64,000 nucleotides of DNA from Azospirillum oleiclasticum (GTDB lineage: Bacteria > Pseudomonadota > Alphaproteobacteria > Azospirillales > Azospirillaceae), in the NCBI RefSeq assembly GCF_013423485.1, contig NZ_JABFFR010000001.1, forward strand, positions 310,001-374,000, given 5' to 3'. The notes beneath the pieces are model-generated. The model saw only the letters and a program-made list of their open reading frames with translations. It searched no databases and was not told the DNA's origin. Below are positions 36,188 to 44,866 of the stretch, piece after piece; within the stretch, counting starts at the first letter, position 1, and the number at the start of each line of letters is the position of its first letter. The translations under genes and the position numbers were made by a program.

Positions 36188-36937
36188 CTAACGCGCGCGG
36201 TTCTGCGTCTGGAAGCGCCCGGCCAGGCGGTAGCGGGTGCCGGGGTGGATCAGGCGGGCCTGGGTGACGGGCAGGGTGCCGGCCCAGGTGGTGCGCAAGA
36301 CCTGGAGGCAGGGTTCGGCACCATCCAGCTCCAGCAGGCGGAGGGTGTCGGCGTCGGGGGCGATGGCTTCGATCACGTGCTCCACGTCGGTCGCCGGGAC
36401 GATGGCGCTCAGATACTCGTTGGGCGTGCCCTTCGTGAAATCCTGCTCCAGATAGTGCGGGGCGGCGGCAGGGCTGACGAAGCGGTCCTCGACCTGCACC
36501 GGCACGCCGTTCTCCCGGTGGACGCAGAGGGAGTGGAAGACCGGCTCGCCGTCGCCGAGGTCGAGGGCCGCCGCGACGTCGGGGGCGGCGGGCTCGGCCC
36601 GCAAGGCGTGCAGGTCGCAGGCGTGCTCGTGGCCGCGGCCGCGGATCTCGTCGGCGATGTTGCGCAGCTCCAGCAGCGCCGATTGCGGCTTGGCCGGCGC
36701 CACGAAGGTGCCGACACCCTGGAGGCGGACCAGCAGCCCCTCCTCCGTCAGTTCCCGCAGCGCCCGGTGGACCGTCATGCGCGACACGCCGAGGTCGCGC
36801 ACCAGCTCGTTCTCCGACGGGATGCGCTGCTCCCGCGGCCAGTCGCCGGACAGGACCCGGCCGGCGATCAGGCGCTTGATGCGCAGGTAGAGCGGGGCAG
36901 GGCCGGAGGCGGCGGCGTCCGGCATGGTCAGCGTCAT
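36188..36937 (-). CDS. hutC: Histidine-utilisation repressor HutC (GntR family)
   Basis: A 249-residue GntR/HutC-subfamily regulator. The winged helix spans about residues 15-85 (PREQRIPSENELVRDLGVSRMTVHRALREL), followed by a UTRA ligand-binding domain including VFHSLCVHRENGVPVQVEDR. HutC is known to repress hut genes until urocanate binds. It starts 3 bases after the hutI stop on the same strand, so it is made from the operon it presumably controls. The C-terminal YRLAGRF is typical. Confidence 0.92.
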   Translation of the reverse strand: MTLTMPDAAASGPAPLYLRIKRLIAGRVLSGDWPREQRIPSENELVRDLGVSRMTVHRALRELTEEGLLVRLQGVGTFVAPAKPQSALLELRNIADEIRGRGHEHACDLHALRAEPAAPDVAAALDLGDGEPVFHSLCVHRENGVPVQVEDRFVSPAAAPHYLEQDFTKGTPNEYLSAIVPATDVEHVIEAIAPDADTLRLLELDGAEPCLQVLRTTWAGTLPVTQARLIHPGTRYRLAGRFQTQNRAR

Positions 36938-36940
36938 GGA

Positions 36941-38173
36941 TCAGGCCACGGGTCGGCCGGCCTTCACAACGCCGGCGCAGGGGTTCGGACCGATCCGGTA
37001 GGACAGTTCGGCCGGGCGGTCAATGTCCCACAGCGCGAAGTCCGCCGCCTTGCCCGGCTCCAAGGTGCCGTGGCTCTCCTGGAGCCCCAGAGCGCGCGCG
37101 GCGTTGCGGGTGGCCCCGGCCAGCGCCTCCTCCGGCGTCAGGCGGAACAGCACGCAGGCCATGTTCAGCACCGTCAGCAAGGAGGAGATCGGCGAGGTGC
37201 CGGGGTTGCAGTCGGTGGACACGGCGATCGGCACGCCGTAACGGCGCAGCGCGTCGATGGGTGGCAGTTTCGTCTCGCGCAGGCAGTAGAAGGCGCCGGG
37301 CAGCAGCATCGCCACCGTGCCGGCCTCCGCCATCGCCTTGACCCCGTCCTCCGACAGATACTCGAGATGGTCGGCCGACAGTGCGCCGAAGCGGGCGGCC
37401 AGCGCCGCGCCGCCGAGGTCGCTGAGCTGCTCGGCGTGCAGCTTCACCGGCAGGCCATGGCGGCTTGCGGCCTGGAACACGCGCTCGGTCTGGGCGGGGG
37501 TGAAGCCGATCCCCTCGCAGAAGGCGTCCACCGCATCGGCCAGCCCGGCCTCCGCCGCGGCGGGCAGGATGCGGTGGCAGACCTCGTCGATGTAGGCGTC
37601 GGGGCGGCCCTGATACTCCGGCGGCACGGCGTGGGCGGCGAGCAGCGTGGTGCGCACGGTGACCGGGCGCCGCTCCTCCAGCCGGCGGGCGGCGCGCAGC
37701 ATCTTGAGTTCGTTGTCGAGATCCAGGCCGTAGCCCGACTTCACCTCCACCACCGTCACCCCCTCCGCGCACAGGGCGGCGAGGCGGCGGTCGGCGCTGG
37801 CGACCAGCTCCTCCTCCGTCGCGGCGCGGGTGGCGGTCACGGTGGAGCGGATGCCGCCGCCGGCCCGCGCGATCTCCTCGTAGGAGGCGCCGTTCAGCCG
37901 CAGCTCGAACTCGTGCGCGCGGTCGCCGCCGTACACGAGGTGGGTGTGCGCGTCGATCAGGCCGGGGGTGATCCAGCGGCCCCCGGCGTCGTGCACCGCG
38001 TGGGCCAGCGTCTCCGGCGCGCCGGGAAGCTCCGACACCCGGCCGGTCCAGGCGATGCGGTCGCCCGCGACCGCAATGGCGGCTGGGTCGTCGGCCGTGC
38101 CGATGGCGCCGTAGGGGGCTCCCCCCGTGGTCATCGTCGCCAGCCGGGCACCGGTCCAGATCGCATCCCACAT
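36941..38173 (-). CDS. hutI: Imidazolonepropionase
   Basis: A 410-residue metal-dependent amidohydrolase that opens imidazolone propionate to N-formimino-L-glutamate, the third step of histidine degradation. Metal ligands are in [12 protein letters not shown], with further histidines in [12 protein letters not shown] and the Asp in [29 protein letters not shown] is a family hallmark. The ATG at 38173 has GGGAC upstream; longer readings run through hutF and are shadows. Divergent from hutF, upstream of hutC. Confidence 0.96.
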   Translation of the reverse strand: MWDAIWTGARLATMTTGGAPYGAIGTADDPAAIAVAGDRIAWTGRVSELPGAPETLAHAVHDAGGRWITPGLIDAHTHLVYGGDRAHEFELRLNGASYEEIARAGGGIRSTVTATRAATEEELVASADRRLAALCAEGVTVVEVKSGYGLDLDNELKMLRAARRLEERRPVTVRTTLLAAHAVPPEYQGRPDAYIDEVCHRILPAAAEAGLADAVDAFCEGIGFTPAQTERVFQAASRHGLPVKLHAEQLSDLGGAALAARFGALSADHLEYLSEDGVKAMAEAGTVAMLLPGAFYCLRETKLPPIDALRRYGVPIAVSTDCNPGTSPISSLLTVLNMACVLFRLTPEEALAGATRNAARALGLQESHGTLEPGKAADFALWDIDRPAELSYRIGPNPCAGVVKAGRPVA

Positions 38174-38207
38174 GAGCGGTGTCCCTTCCTCCCGCCTGTG
38201 CGGGCTC

Positions 38208-38252
38208 ACTTGTCTAGGGATGTCTATATGATAGCGTGCCGGTATGATAGCG
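38208..38252. promoter_or_regulatory. Candidate HutC control region between hutI and hutF
   Basis: The 124-base divergent region has unusual AT-rich repeats: TGTCTA at 38211 and again at 38221 (10 apart), and TATGATAGCG at 38227 and 38243 (16 apart). HutC operators contain TGTATA-like half-sites, so these could be HutC boxes serving both directions. The match is loose. Confidence 0.4.
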
Positions 38253-38297
38253 AGACCGGCCCGTCCAGGGAACCGAGCCGCAGGAGGACCGCGCCCG

Positions 38298-39668
38298 ATG
38301 ACCGCATTCTTCGCCGAAACCGCCTGGCTGCCCGGCGGCTGGGCCCGTGACGTCCGGCTGGAGGTGGACGGGGGCGGGACGCTGACGGCCGTTACCCCCG
38401 GCGGCGACCCGGCGGGGGCGGAGCGGCTGCGCGGGCCGGTGATCCCCGGCATGCCCAACCTGCACAGCCACGCCTTCCAGCGCGCCATGGCCGGGCTGAC
38501 GGAGCGGGCGGGCGGCGGCGACAGCTTCTGGACCTGGCGGTCGGTGATGTACGGCTTCCTCGACCGGCTGGGTCCGGAGGAGCTGGAGGCGGTGGCGACC
38601 CAGCTCTACATCGAGATGCTGAAGGCGGGCTACACCGCGGTGGCGGAATTCCATTACGTCCACCACGACCCGGCTGGTGCCGCCTACGCCGACCCGGCGG
38701 AGCTGTCACTGCGTGTGGTGGCAGCGGCGCGGCGGGCGGGCATCCGGCTGACGCACCTGCCGGTGCTCTACGCCCATTCCGGCTTTGGCGGCGCCGACCC
38801 GACCCCCGGCCAGCGCCGCTTCATCAACGGTGTCGACGGGCTGATGCGCATCTGGGACCGGGTGGCCGCGGCGGGCGCCGGCGACCCGCGGCTGCGGTTC
38901 GGCCTCGCCCCGCACAGCCTGCGCGCCGTCACGCCGGAGGAGCTGGCCGACGCCGTGGCGGCGCTCGATGCGCGCGACCCGACGGCCCCCGTCCACATCC
39001 ACATCGCCGAGCAGGTGAAGGAGGTGGAGGATTGCGTCGCCTGGAGCGGCCGTCGCCCGGTGGAATGGCTGCTCGACCACGCGAACCTGTCGGCGCGCTG
39101 GTGCCTCGTGCACGCCACCCACCTGACCGACTCGGAGACGCGGCGGCTGGCGGCGAGCGGCGCCATCGCCGGGCTGTGCCCGACGACGGAGGCCAACCTG
39201 GGCGACGGAATCTTCCCGGCGGTGGATTATTTGGCGGCCGGTGGGCGGTTCGGCGTCGGGTCCGACAGCCACGTGTCGGTCAGCCCGGTGGAGGAGCTGC
39301 GCCTGCTGGAGTATGGGCAGAGGTTGGTGCACCGGTCGCGGGCGGCGCTCGGCGATCCGGCGGCGCCGTCGGTGGGCGAGCGGCTGTGGCGGCTGGCGGC
39401 GGATGGCGGTGCCGCGGCGCTCGGCATCCGGGCGGGGCGGCTGGAGGCGGGGTGCCGCGCCGATCTGGTGGTGCTGGACCCGGACAGCCCGGTGCTCGGC
39501 GGGCGGCCGGCGGACCGGATGCTGGATTCGCTGGTCTTCGCCGGCAACGTGCCGGCGGTGCGCGACGTGACGGTGGGTGGCGCCTGGGTGGTGCGCGACG
39601 GCCGCCACGCGGCGGAGGAGGCGGGGCTGGCCGCCTGCACTGCGGCGGTCCGGCGGCTGACGGCATGA
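38298..39668 (+). CDS. hutF: Formimidoylglutamate deiminase
   Basis: A 456-residue amidohydrolase that converts N-formimino-L-glutamate to N-formylglutamate and ammonia. Metal ligands are in [17 protein letters not shown], with later histidines in HIHIAEQ and [10 protein letters not shown] and the Asp in [29 protein letters not shown] is specific to HutF. The ATG at 38298 follows a strong AGGAGGA. hutD overlaps its stop. Presence of HutF implies the two-step route via N-formylglutamate, which needs a HutG deformylase not found in the window. Confidence 0.95.
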   Translation: MTAFFAETAWLPGGWARDVRLEVDGGGTLTAVTPGGDPAGAERLRGPVIPGMPNLHSHAFQRAMAGLTERAGGGDSFWTWRSVMYGFLDRLGPEELEAVATQLYIEMLKAGYTAVAEFHYVHHDPAGAAYADPAELSLRVVAAARRAGIRLTHLPVLYAHSGFGGADPTPGQRRFINGVDGLMRIWDRVAAAGAGDPRLRFGLAPHSLRAVTPEELADAVAALDARDPTAPVHIHIAEQVKEVEDCVAWSGRRPVEWLLDHANLSARWCLVHATHLTDSETRRLAASGAIAGLCPTTEANLGDGIFPAVDYLAAGGRFGVGSDSHVSVSPVEELRLLEYGQRLVHRSRAALGDPAAPSVGERLWRLAADGGAAALGIRAGRLEAGCRADLVVLDPDSPVLGGRPADRMLDSLVFAGNVPAVRDVTVGGAWVVRDGRHAAEEAGLAACTAAVRRLTA

Positions 39669-40246
39669 CGGCACCCCGCCTGCTCGGCCCGGCGGACCAC
39701 CGCCGGGTGCCCTGGCGCAACGGCCGTGGCATGACGACGGAAATCGCGCAGGCGGAGGACGGGAACGGCGGCTTTCTCTGGCGCTTCAGCCTCGCCGCGG
39801 TGACCGAGGACGGCCCCTTCTCCGCCTTTCCCGGCATCGACCGGGTGATCGCGGTCGCGGAGGGGGAGGGCATGGAGCTCACCATCGACGGCGCGGCTCC
39901 GGTGGCGGTGCCGCGGGCAGGCCCGGGGCTGGCCTTCTCCGGTGATGCCACGGTGGGGTGCACCCTGAGCGCCGGCCCGGTGAAGGCCGCCAATCTGATG
40001 GTGGAGCGGGGAGCGGGGGCGGGCGGGCTGTTCGCCCTGCTCCCCGACGGCGCGTGGGACGGCGGGGGTGACGCCGTGATCGTGCACGCGCTGGCCGGGA
40101 CGCTGGCGGTGCGGATGGCCGACGGCACCGGATTCGACGTCTTGGCGGGCGGCACGGCGCTGCTGGGGAACGGGTCGGTGCGGGTCTTTGCCGGTGTGCG
40201 GGATCGCGGGCTGTGCGCGGCGGTGCGACTGATCCCTTCGAGGTAG
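39665..40246 (+). CDS. hutD: HutD family protein
   Basis: A 193-residue cupin-fold protein of the HutD family, found in hut operons and thought to fine-tune histidine breakdown; the biochemical role is not settled. The N-terminal RRVPWRNGRGMTTEIA and FPGIDRVIAVAEGEGMEL are conserved. The ATG overlaps the hutF stop by 4 bases (ATGA). It is the last hut gene in the rightward arm. Confidence 0.9.
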   Translation: MTAPRLLGPADHRRVPWRNGRGMTTEIAQAEDGNGGFLWRFSLAAVTEDGPFSAFPGIDRVIAVAEGEGMELTIDGAAPVAVPRAGPGLAFSGDATVGCTLSAGPVKAANLMVERGAGAGGLFALLPDGAWDGGGDAVIVHALAGTLAVRMADGTGFDVLAGGTALLGNGSVRVFAGVRDRGLCAAVRLIPSR

Positions 40247-40323
40247 GCCGACACCGACGCACCCGGATGGATCAAACCGCCGCCGAACGCGTTCCTGGTA
40301 CACAAACGATCACGGAGGGCCGC

Positions 40324-40461
40324 ATGGCAACCCACGAAGCGCCCGTCAAAACCCCCACGGCCGCCCGCCAGGGAAGCCGCGAAGGCGTGGTGCGCTACGT
40401 ACTGGGAATTTCCCTCGCCCTGGTTATCGCGGCGATGGTGATCGCTTATCTGATCTTCTGA
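40324..40461 (+). CDS. Small single-helix membrane protein
   Basis: A 45-residue protein with a polar N-terminus (MATHEAPVKTPTAARQGSR) and one C-terminal hydrophobic helix (about residues 24-44, YVLGISLALVIAAMVIAYLI) ending at the last residue. The ATG at 40324 follows a strong GGAGG nine bases upstream. It looks like a tail-anchored or single-pass small membrane protein. No family recognised. It has its own 77-base upstream gap after hutD. Confidence 0.7.
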   Translation: MATHEAPVKTPTAARQGSREGVVRYVLGISLALVIAAMVIAYLIF

Positions 40462-40507
40462 CGGAGCCGACGCACCGTCACGGCGGCAACAACCCACAGG
40501 GACTCTC

Positions 40508-40705
40508 ATGTCGTTCGAACCGAAGACCTTGACCAGCCACGACCCCGACCTGCAGGCCGCGCTGGACGCGCTGGGTCCGGCGTTCCGCCGGTCGGTCGAG
40601 GAAGCCAGCCGCAAGGCGCCGGCGCGTGTCGTCGAGCGGCGCGGTCGCGGCGCGCCGGTCGTCGTCCGCACCGGGCGCCGCCAAGCCGCCATGCACGCGC
40701 GCTGA
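40508..40705 (+). CDS. Small basic hypothetical protein
   Basis: A 65-residue protein with an acidic/neutral first half (HDPDLQAALDALGPAFRRSVEEA) and a basic Arg-rich second half. No membrane segment and no recognised domain. Codon third positions are G/C like neighbouring genes, and the protein reads as helical. The ribosome-binding site is weak (AGGGACTCTC), so it could be spurious. An antisense open frame at 40478-40756 is considered a shadow. Confidence 0.5.
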   Translation: MSFEPKTLTSHDPDLQAALDALGPAFRRSVEEASRKAPARVVERRGRGAPVVVRTGRRQAAMHAR

Positions 40706-40807
40706 ACCGCGGCGTTTCGTCTCCGGCAAAAAAATGCCGGGGGCTTGGACTGCCAAATCCGTCCGATGGCCCTACCTGACCTGGGCGAGTTTCGACCGGA
40801 TCGGATC

Positions 40808-41914
40808 ATGTCAGTCCCAACACCCGCCACCACCGCGCCCGTGGGCGCCGCACCGCACCCCGTCCCGGCACGCCGCATCGGCGTGCTGCTGCTGAACCTC
40901 GGCACGCCGGAAGGCACCGACTACTGGTCGATGCGCCGGTATCTGTCGGAGTTCCTGTCGGATCGTCGGGTGATCGAGGTGCCGCGGGCCATCTGGCTGC
41001 CGTTGCTGCAGGGCGTGATCCTCACCACGCGCCCGTCGAGGAGCGGCAAGGCCTACGCCACCATTTGGAACAAGGAGCGGAACGAAAGCCCGCTGAAGAC
41101 CATCAGCCGCGCCCAGGGCGAAGCGGTGGCGGCGGCACTGGCCGCGCGCTATGGCGACCGCTTGGTCGTCGATTGGGCGATGCGATACGGGTTGCCGGCC
41201 ACGGCGGACGCGATCCAGCGGCTGAAGGACGCCGGCTGCGACCGGATCCTGCTGTTCCCGCTCTACCCGCAATATTGCGCGGCGACGACGGCCACCGCCT
41301 GCGACGAGGCGTTCCGCAAGCTGATGACCATGCGTTGGCAGCCGGCGGTGCGGACGGTGCCGACCTACCACGACGATCCCGCCTACATCGACGCCCTCGC
41401 GCGGTTGGTGGAGCGCCACCTGTCCACACTCGATTTCGAGCCGGACCTACTGCTGGCCAGCTTCCATGGCCTGCCGCAGAGCTATCTGGAGAAGGGCGAC
41501 CCCTACCACTGCTACTGCGTGAAGACGGCGCGGCTGCTGCGCGAGCGGCTGGGATGGCCGGAGACGCGGCTGCGCCACACCTTCCAATCCCGCTTCGGCC
41601 GCGCGGAGTGGGTCAAGCCCTACACCGACGAGACGGTCAAGGCTTTGCCGGCGCAGGGAATCAAGAAGCTGGCGGTGATTTCACCGGGTTTCGCCGCCGA
41701 TTGCGTGGAAACGCTGGAGGAGGTGGACGGCCAAATCCGCGAGCTGTTCCTGGAGCATGGCGGGGAGAAGTTCGCCTACATCCCCTGCCTGAACGCCGAT
41801 CCCGACCACATCGCGCTGCTGACCGGCATCATCGAACGCGAACTGTCTGGCTGGCTTCCGCCATCCGCTGCGGCCGACGCGGCACCGTCCCCGCTGGATG
41901 CGACGGTCGGGTGA
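40808..41914 (+). CDS. hemH: Ferrochelatase
   Basis: A 368-residue enzyme that inserts Fe(II) into protoporphyrin IX, the last step of haem synthesis. The catalytic histidine is in LLASFHGLPQSYLEKGDPY and the conserved Glu is in CVETLEE. GVLLLNLGTPEG opens the domain near residue 25, and LFPLYPQYCAATT is a hallmark. The ATG at 40808 (MSVPTPATT) was chosen over one at 40766; the first 22 residues are unconserved. It stands near an iron-related ferredoxin gene and a Fur-like box. Confidence 0.96.
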   Translation: MSVPTPATTAPVGAAPHPVPARRIGVLLLNLGTPEGTDYWSMRRYLSEFLSDRRVIEVPRAIWLPLLQGVILTTRPSRSGKAYATIWNKERNESPLKTISRAQGEAVAAALAARYGDRLVVDWAMRYGLPATADAIQRLKDAGCDRILLFPLYPQYCAATTATACDEAFRKLMTMRWQPAVRTVPTYHDDPAYIDALARLVERHLSTLDFEPDLLLASFHGLPQSYLEKGDPYHCYCVKTARLLRERLGWPETRLRHTFQSRFGRAEWVKPYTDETVKALPAQGIKKLAVISPGFAADCVETLEEVDGQIRELFLEHGGEKFAYIPCLNADPDHIALLTGIIERELSGWLPPSAAADAAPSPLDATVG

Positions 41915-41931
41915 CGCTGAAAGCCGATGCG

Positions 41932-42108
41932 CTACGCGCCGGATTTCGCCATCTCGTCCTCGACCAGCGCGGTCACATCGTCCTGGCAGGCACCGCAGGG
42001 CTCGACCTTGAAATGGGCGTAGACGGCGTCGGCGTCGGCCAGGGATTTGTCGGTGACGGCTTTGCGGATCCGCTTCTCGGTGAGGTCGTAGCACTGGCAG
42101 ACGGACAT
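41932..42108 (-). CDS. bfd: Bacterioferritin-associated ferredoxin-like [2Fe-2S] protein
   Basis: A 58-residue protein below usual length cut-offs. It starts MSVCQCYDLTEKRIRKAV and has Cys4, Cys6, Cys38 and Cys41 (PCGACQDDV), the C-x-C...C-x2-C cluster pattern of Bfd/BFD-like [2Fe-2S] domains. Bfd reduces the ferric core of bacterioferritin to release iron. The ATG at 42108 follows a strong GGAAGGAG. It is the second gene of a leftward pair, 21 bases after an unknown gene, with a Fur/Mur-type box upstream of the pair. No bacterioferritin gene is in the window. Confidence 0.92.
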   Translation of the reverse strand: MSVCQCYDLTEKRIRKAVTDKSLADADAVYAHFKVEPCGACQDDVTALVEDEMAKSGA

Positions 42109-42129
42109 GGCGCGGCTCCTTCCGTGGGG

Positions 42130-42585
42130 TCAGCAATGGGCGGGAGTGGATGCGGCGAGAGCGGGGGAGGCGGGGACCTCCGGCGCGTCCAGGGTGGCGG
42201 CGAAGCTGCCGAGATGGCCGGCGATGTCGGTCAGCAGCGACTGCGCGAAGCGGAGGTTCTCGCCGTCGAGAAAGCGCCTCAAAGCGTGGCGGCACCCGTC
42301 ATGATCCCCGGACGCGGCGTTCTCCAACGCACCGACGAAGGCGCGCTCCTCCACCGTGATGCGCCGGCAGGCCACCGGGCGCAGGGCGATGTCGCAATGG
42401 GCGTGCTCGGCCAGAACGGTCATCAGCCCGTCCAACGCCATCAGCAGCTCCATGCCCGCCCGCCGTTCCAACCGGGCGCCGAGGGGCTGCATCTTCGTCC
42501 ACCAGTTCTCGCGGTCGAAATGCCAGAGTCGCATCGCCACGACCAGGGCGCGGGTGGCGGGGGTTAGAACCAGGCTGTCGGACAT
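42130..42585 (-). CDS. Hypothetical protein upstream of bfd
   Basis: A 151-residue soluble, probably helical protein with several His residues (LWHFDRENWW, LAEHAHCD, AGHLGSF) but no haemerythrin or ferritin motif that I can confirm. It ends in a Pro/Ala-rich tail with a final Cys. It is 21 bases upstream of bfd on the same strand and directly downstream of a Fur-like box, so a role in iron handling is a reasonable guess only. Confidence 0.65.
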   Translation of the reverse strand: MSDSLVLTPATRALVVAMRLWHFDRENWWTKMQPLGARLERRAGMELLMALDGLMTVLAEHAHCDIALRPVACRRITVEERAFVGALENAASGDHDGCRHALRRFLDGENLRFAQSLLTDIAGHLGSFAATLDAPEVPASPALAASTPAHC

Positions 42586-42649
42586 CGCTCGGCATCCCGC
42601 GTCGTTTCGGGGAAAGAAGGCGCGCCGGACGGTGCGCTGATCCCTTTAT

Positions 42650-42664
42650 TGCGAATAAGTCGCA
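42650..42664. promoter_or_regulatory. Candidate Fur/Mur-type metal-regulator box
   Basis: TGCGAATAAGTCGCA is a dyad of TGCGA and TCGCA around a 5-base centre. It fits the alphaproteobacterial Fur/Mur pattern TGC-N-A-N-T-N-A-N-T-N-GCA at every fixed position. It lies 65 bases upstream of the hypothetical-bfd pair and 98 bases upstream of the rightward gene at 42762. Confidence 0.65.
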
Positions 42665-42761
42665 GTTGCACGATGTGGCCCGATGTCGCAGCGTGCGTGC
42701 GTGCGGAACCGGCCGGCGCGCCGCCATTGAAGCGCAGGCGTGGCGGGATTATATTGTTCTT

Positions 42762-43064
42762 ATGCAACTGAACGCCGCCACATACGCGCCGGTCGTGCCG
42801 AAACCCCAGCCGTTGGTGACCCCGACGGTGCAGGCGGCGATCGCACCCGCGGTGGTGGCGGCCCAGCAGACCGCGACCCAGACACGGACCCAGACTCTCC
42901 AGGCGCCGCAGGCTCCGGGACGGGCGGAAAACGGGCGCTCGGCGCAGACCGGCACCAACACGCCGCAACAGGCCGACACGCTGGCCGGGGCCGTGACCGC
43001 ACGCACCAACGGTGTCGGCTACGGCCAACCGCGCCGGGGCATGCGGCTGGACGTCAGCGTCTGA
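42762..43064 (+). CDS. Hypothetical low-complexity protein
   Basis: A 100-residue protein rich in Ala, Thr, Gln and Pro (VVAAQQTATQTRTQTLQAP), probably disordered, with the short ordered end GYGQPRRGMRLDVSV. No signal peptide, membrane segment or known domain. The ATG at 42762 has only a weak upstream GCGGGA; a start at 42666 would add unconvincing sequence. Divergent from the bfd pair and convergent with the BigR-like gene. Confidence 0.5.
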   Translation: MQLNAATYAPVVPKPQPLVTPTVQAAIAPAVVAAQQTATQTRTQTLQAPQAPGRAENGRSAQTGTNTPQQADTLAGAVTARTNGVGYGQPRRGMRLDVSV

Positions 43065-43082
43065 GCGGCCGGAGCCGGCGCA

Positions 43083-43436
43083 TCAGGGCTGCGCCGCGGC
43101 GGGATGGTCGCCTTTCGCCACCTCGGCGGCGCTTTGGGCGCGCGGAACGCAATAGAGGCCGTGCAGCGTCGTCATGATCGTCTGCGCCTCGTCGCCCTTC
43201 AGCGAATAGAAGATGTTCTGGGCGCTGCGGCGGGTGCGCACCAGGCCGTCGCGGCGCAATCGCGCCAGATGCTGCGACAGGGCCGACTGGCTGAGGCCGA
43301 CGACCTCCTCCAGTTCGCCGACCGACCGCTCGCCCAGAGCCAGCTGGCAGAGGATGAGCAGCCGCCGCTCGTTCGCCATGGCCTTGAGCAGGGCGCTTGC
43401 CCGACGAGCGTTCGCCTGCAGGTCCTCGATCTTCAT
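43083..43436 (-). CDS. ArsR-family persulfide-sensing repressor, BigR/SqrR-type
   Basis: A 117-residue winged-helix repressor. SVGELEEVVGLSQSALSQHLARLRRDGLV is the recognition region. Cys30 (LLILCQL) and Cys96 (GLYCVP) are 66 residues apart, the same spacing as the two sensing cysteines of BigR and SqrR, which form a tetrasulfide link with reactive sulfur. The start at 43436 (MKIEDLQANARR) matches the family. It is divergent from tusA, a sulfur-carrier gene, which supports sulfide/persulfide control. No sulfide:quinone oxidoreductase or persulfide dioxygenase adjoins. Confidence 0.85.
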   Translation of the reverse strand: MKIEDLQANARRASALLKAMANERRLLILCQLALGERSVGELEEVVGLSQSALSQHLARLRRDGLVRTRRSAQNIFYSLKGDEAQTIMTTLHGLYCVPRAQSAAEVAKGDHPAAAQP

Positions 43437-43490
43437 CACCAACGTGCCGTCCCTCGTCGCACCGCCGAACCGGTTCCGGATCGGAATTTC

Positions 43491-43512
43491 TGTTCGTACA
43501 CTGTACTCTGTA
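43491..43512. promoter_or_regulatory. Candidate operator between BigR-like gene and tusA
   Basis: GTAC-ACT-GTAC (43496-43506) is a short dyad in a locally AT-richer patch (TGTTCGTACACTGTACTC) of the 176-base divergent region. ArsR-family repressors bind such dyads over their own promoter. The assignment rests on position only. Confidence 0.4.
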
Positions 43513-43612
43513 GACACACAACTGAGTTCGGCCTGCGACCCGTGCTTGTTCCGGTTGCCCGCGGACCATACGATCCACCCTGGAGCAGGGGTTCCCACGG
43601 GAGATGTGATCA

Positions 43613-43840
43613 ATGGCACGCCACCAGCTCGATGCAAAGGGGCTTCGATGCCCATTGCCGGTACTTCGGGCACAAAAGATTCTGAAGGGACTCGCACCCG
43701 GCGACGTGCTGGAGGTTCAGGCCACGGACCCCGGCGCGCCAAAGGACTTCACCACCTTCTGCACCGCGACGGGCAACCGGTTGCTGTCGAACACCGAGGA
43801 TGCCGGCGTGTTTCGCATCGATATCGAAAAGAGGGTGTGA
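43613..43840 (+). CDS. tusA: TusA-family sulfurtransferase / sulfur carrier
   Basis: A 75-residue SirA/TusA-fold protein. LDAKGLRCPLPVLRAQKIL carries the CPxP motif, with Cys13 as the persulfide-carrying residue. DPGAPKDFTTFCTATGN is the usual second half. Such proteins pass sulfur for tRNA thiolation, molybdenum cofactor or general sulfur trafficking. The ATG at 43613 has GGGAGATG upstream. The divergent BigR-like repressor suggests it may respond to reactive sulfur species (inference). Confidence 0.93.
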   Translation: MARHQLDAKGLRCPLPVLRAQKILKGLAPGDVLEVQATDPGAPKDFTTFCTATGNRLLSNTEDAGVFRIDIEKRV

Positions 43841-43936
43841 CGTTTGGGGTCTGTCATGGATCTGTACTTTGCCGTGCGTTCCGGGGAAGATCGGTTCCGG
43901 GAAACGACCTGGCACAAACCATAACGACACAAAGCC

Positions 43937-44866
43937 ATGCAGACCGCGCTCTTCACGCACACCGCCTGTCTCGACCACGACACCGGCCTCGGCCACCCGG
44001 AATGTTCGGACCGGCTCCGCGCTGTCCTGGCCGCCCTGGAGTCGGAGGATTTCTTCCTTCTCGACCGCTTCGAGGCGCCGCCCGCCACCGTCGAGCAGCT
44101 CGCCCGCGCCCACCCGCGCGACCACATCGACCGGGTGCTGGCCATGGTGCCGGCGCATGGCCATGCCGGAGTCGACGCCGACACCGTGCTGTCACCCGGA
44201 TCGGGGGAGGCGGCGCTGCGTGCGGCCGGGGCCGTGGTGGCGGCGGTGGACGCGGTGGCCACAGGGCAGGCCCGCAACGCCTTCTGCGCCGTGCGCCCGC
44301 CGGGGCACCACGCCGAGCGCGAGCGCGCCATGGGCTTCTGCCTGTTCAACAACGCCGCCGTCGGCGCCTATCACGCCCGTGCGGCGCATGGGTTGCAGAG
44401 GGTGGCGGTGATGGATTTCGACGTCCACCACGGCAACGGCACGCAGGACATCTTCCAGCACGATCCGGACCTGCTCTACTGCTCCACGCATCAGGCGCCG
44501 CTCTATCCCGGCACCGGCGACCCGGCCGAGAAGGGGGAATACGGCAACTGCGTGAACGCCACCCTGCCGGCGATGGCCGGCAGCCCGGAGTTCCGCCACG
44601 CCATGGCGCACACGATCCTGCCGGCCATCGATCACTTCAAGCCGGATCTGATCATCATCTCGGCCGGCTTCGACGCCCATTCGCGCGACCCGCTCGCCGG
44701 GCTGCATCTGATCGACGACGATTTCGTCTGGGCCACGCGCAAGCTGGGCGAACTCGCCCGCACCCATTGCGGGGCGCGCATCGTGTCGGTGCTGGAAGGC
44801 GGCTACAATCTCCGCGCCCTTGCCTCGGCCTGTGCGGCGCATGTGCGCGAACTGATGGCGGCCTGA
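43937..44866 (+). CDS. Histone deacetylase-like amidohydrolase (class II type)
   Basis: A 309-residue zinc deacetylase fold. VRPPGHHAE holds the catalytic His pair, VMDFDVHHGNGTQ the zinc Asp and His, ISAGFDAHSRDPL the second zinc Asp, and LEGGYNLRALA the late Gly-rich loop. Bacterial members remove acetyl groups from polyamines or small amides, or act on proteins; the substrate is unknown. It follows tusA by 96 bases and precedes xseB by 120. HDAC-xseB-ispA-dxs order is common in Rhodospirillales. Confidence 0.93.
   Translation: MQTALFTHTACLDHDTGLGHPECSDRLRAVLAALESEDFFLLDRFEAPPATVEQLARAHPRDHIDRVLAMVPAHGHAGVDADTVLSPGSGEAALRAAGAVVAAVDAVATGQARNAFCAVRPPGHHAERERAMGFCLFNNAAVGAYHARAAHGLQRVAVMDFDVHHGNGTQDIFQHDPDLLYCSTHQAPLYPGTGDPAEKGEYGNCVNATLPAMAGSPEFRHAMAHTILPAIDHFKPDLIIISAGFDAHSRDPLAGLHLIDDDFVWATRKLGELARTHCGARIVSVLEGGYNLRALASACAAHVRELMAA

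Noticed and set aside
40478-40756. 92-codon open frame on the minus strand
   Set aside because: Antisense to the small basic protein at 40508; no domain, and it runs into the hemH leader.
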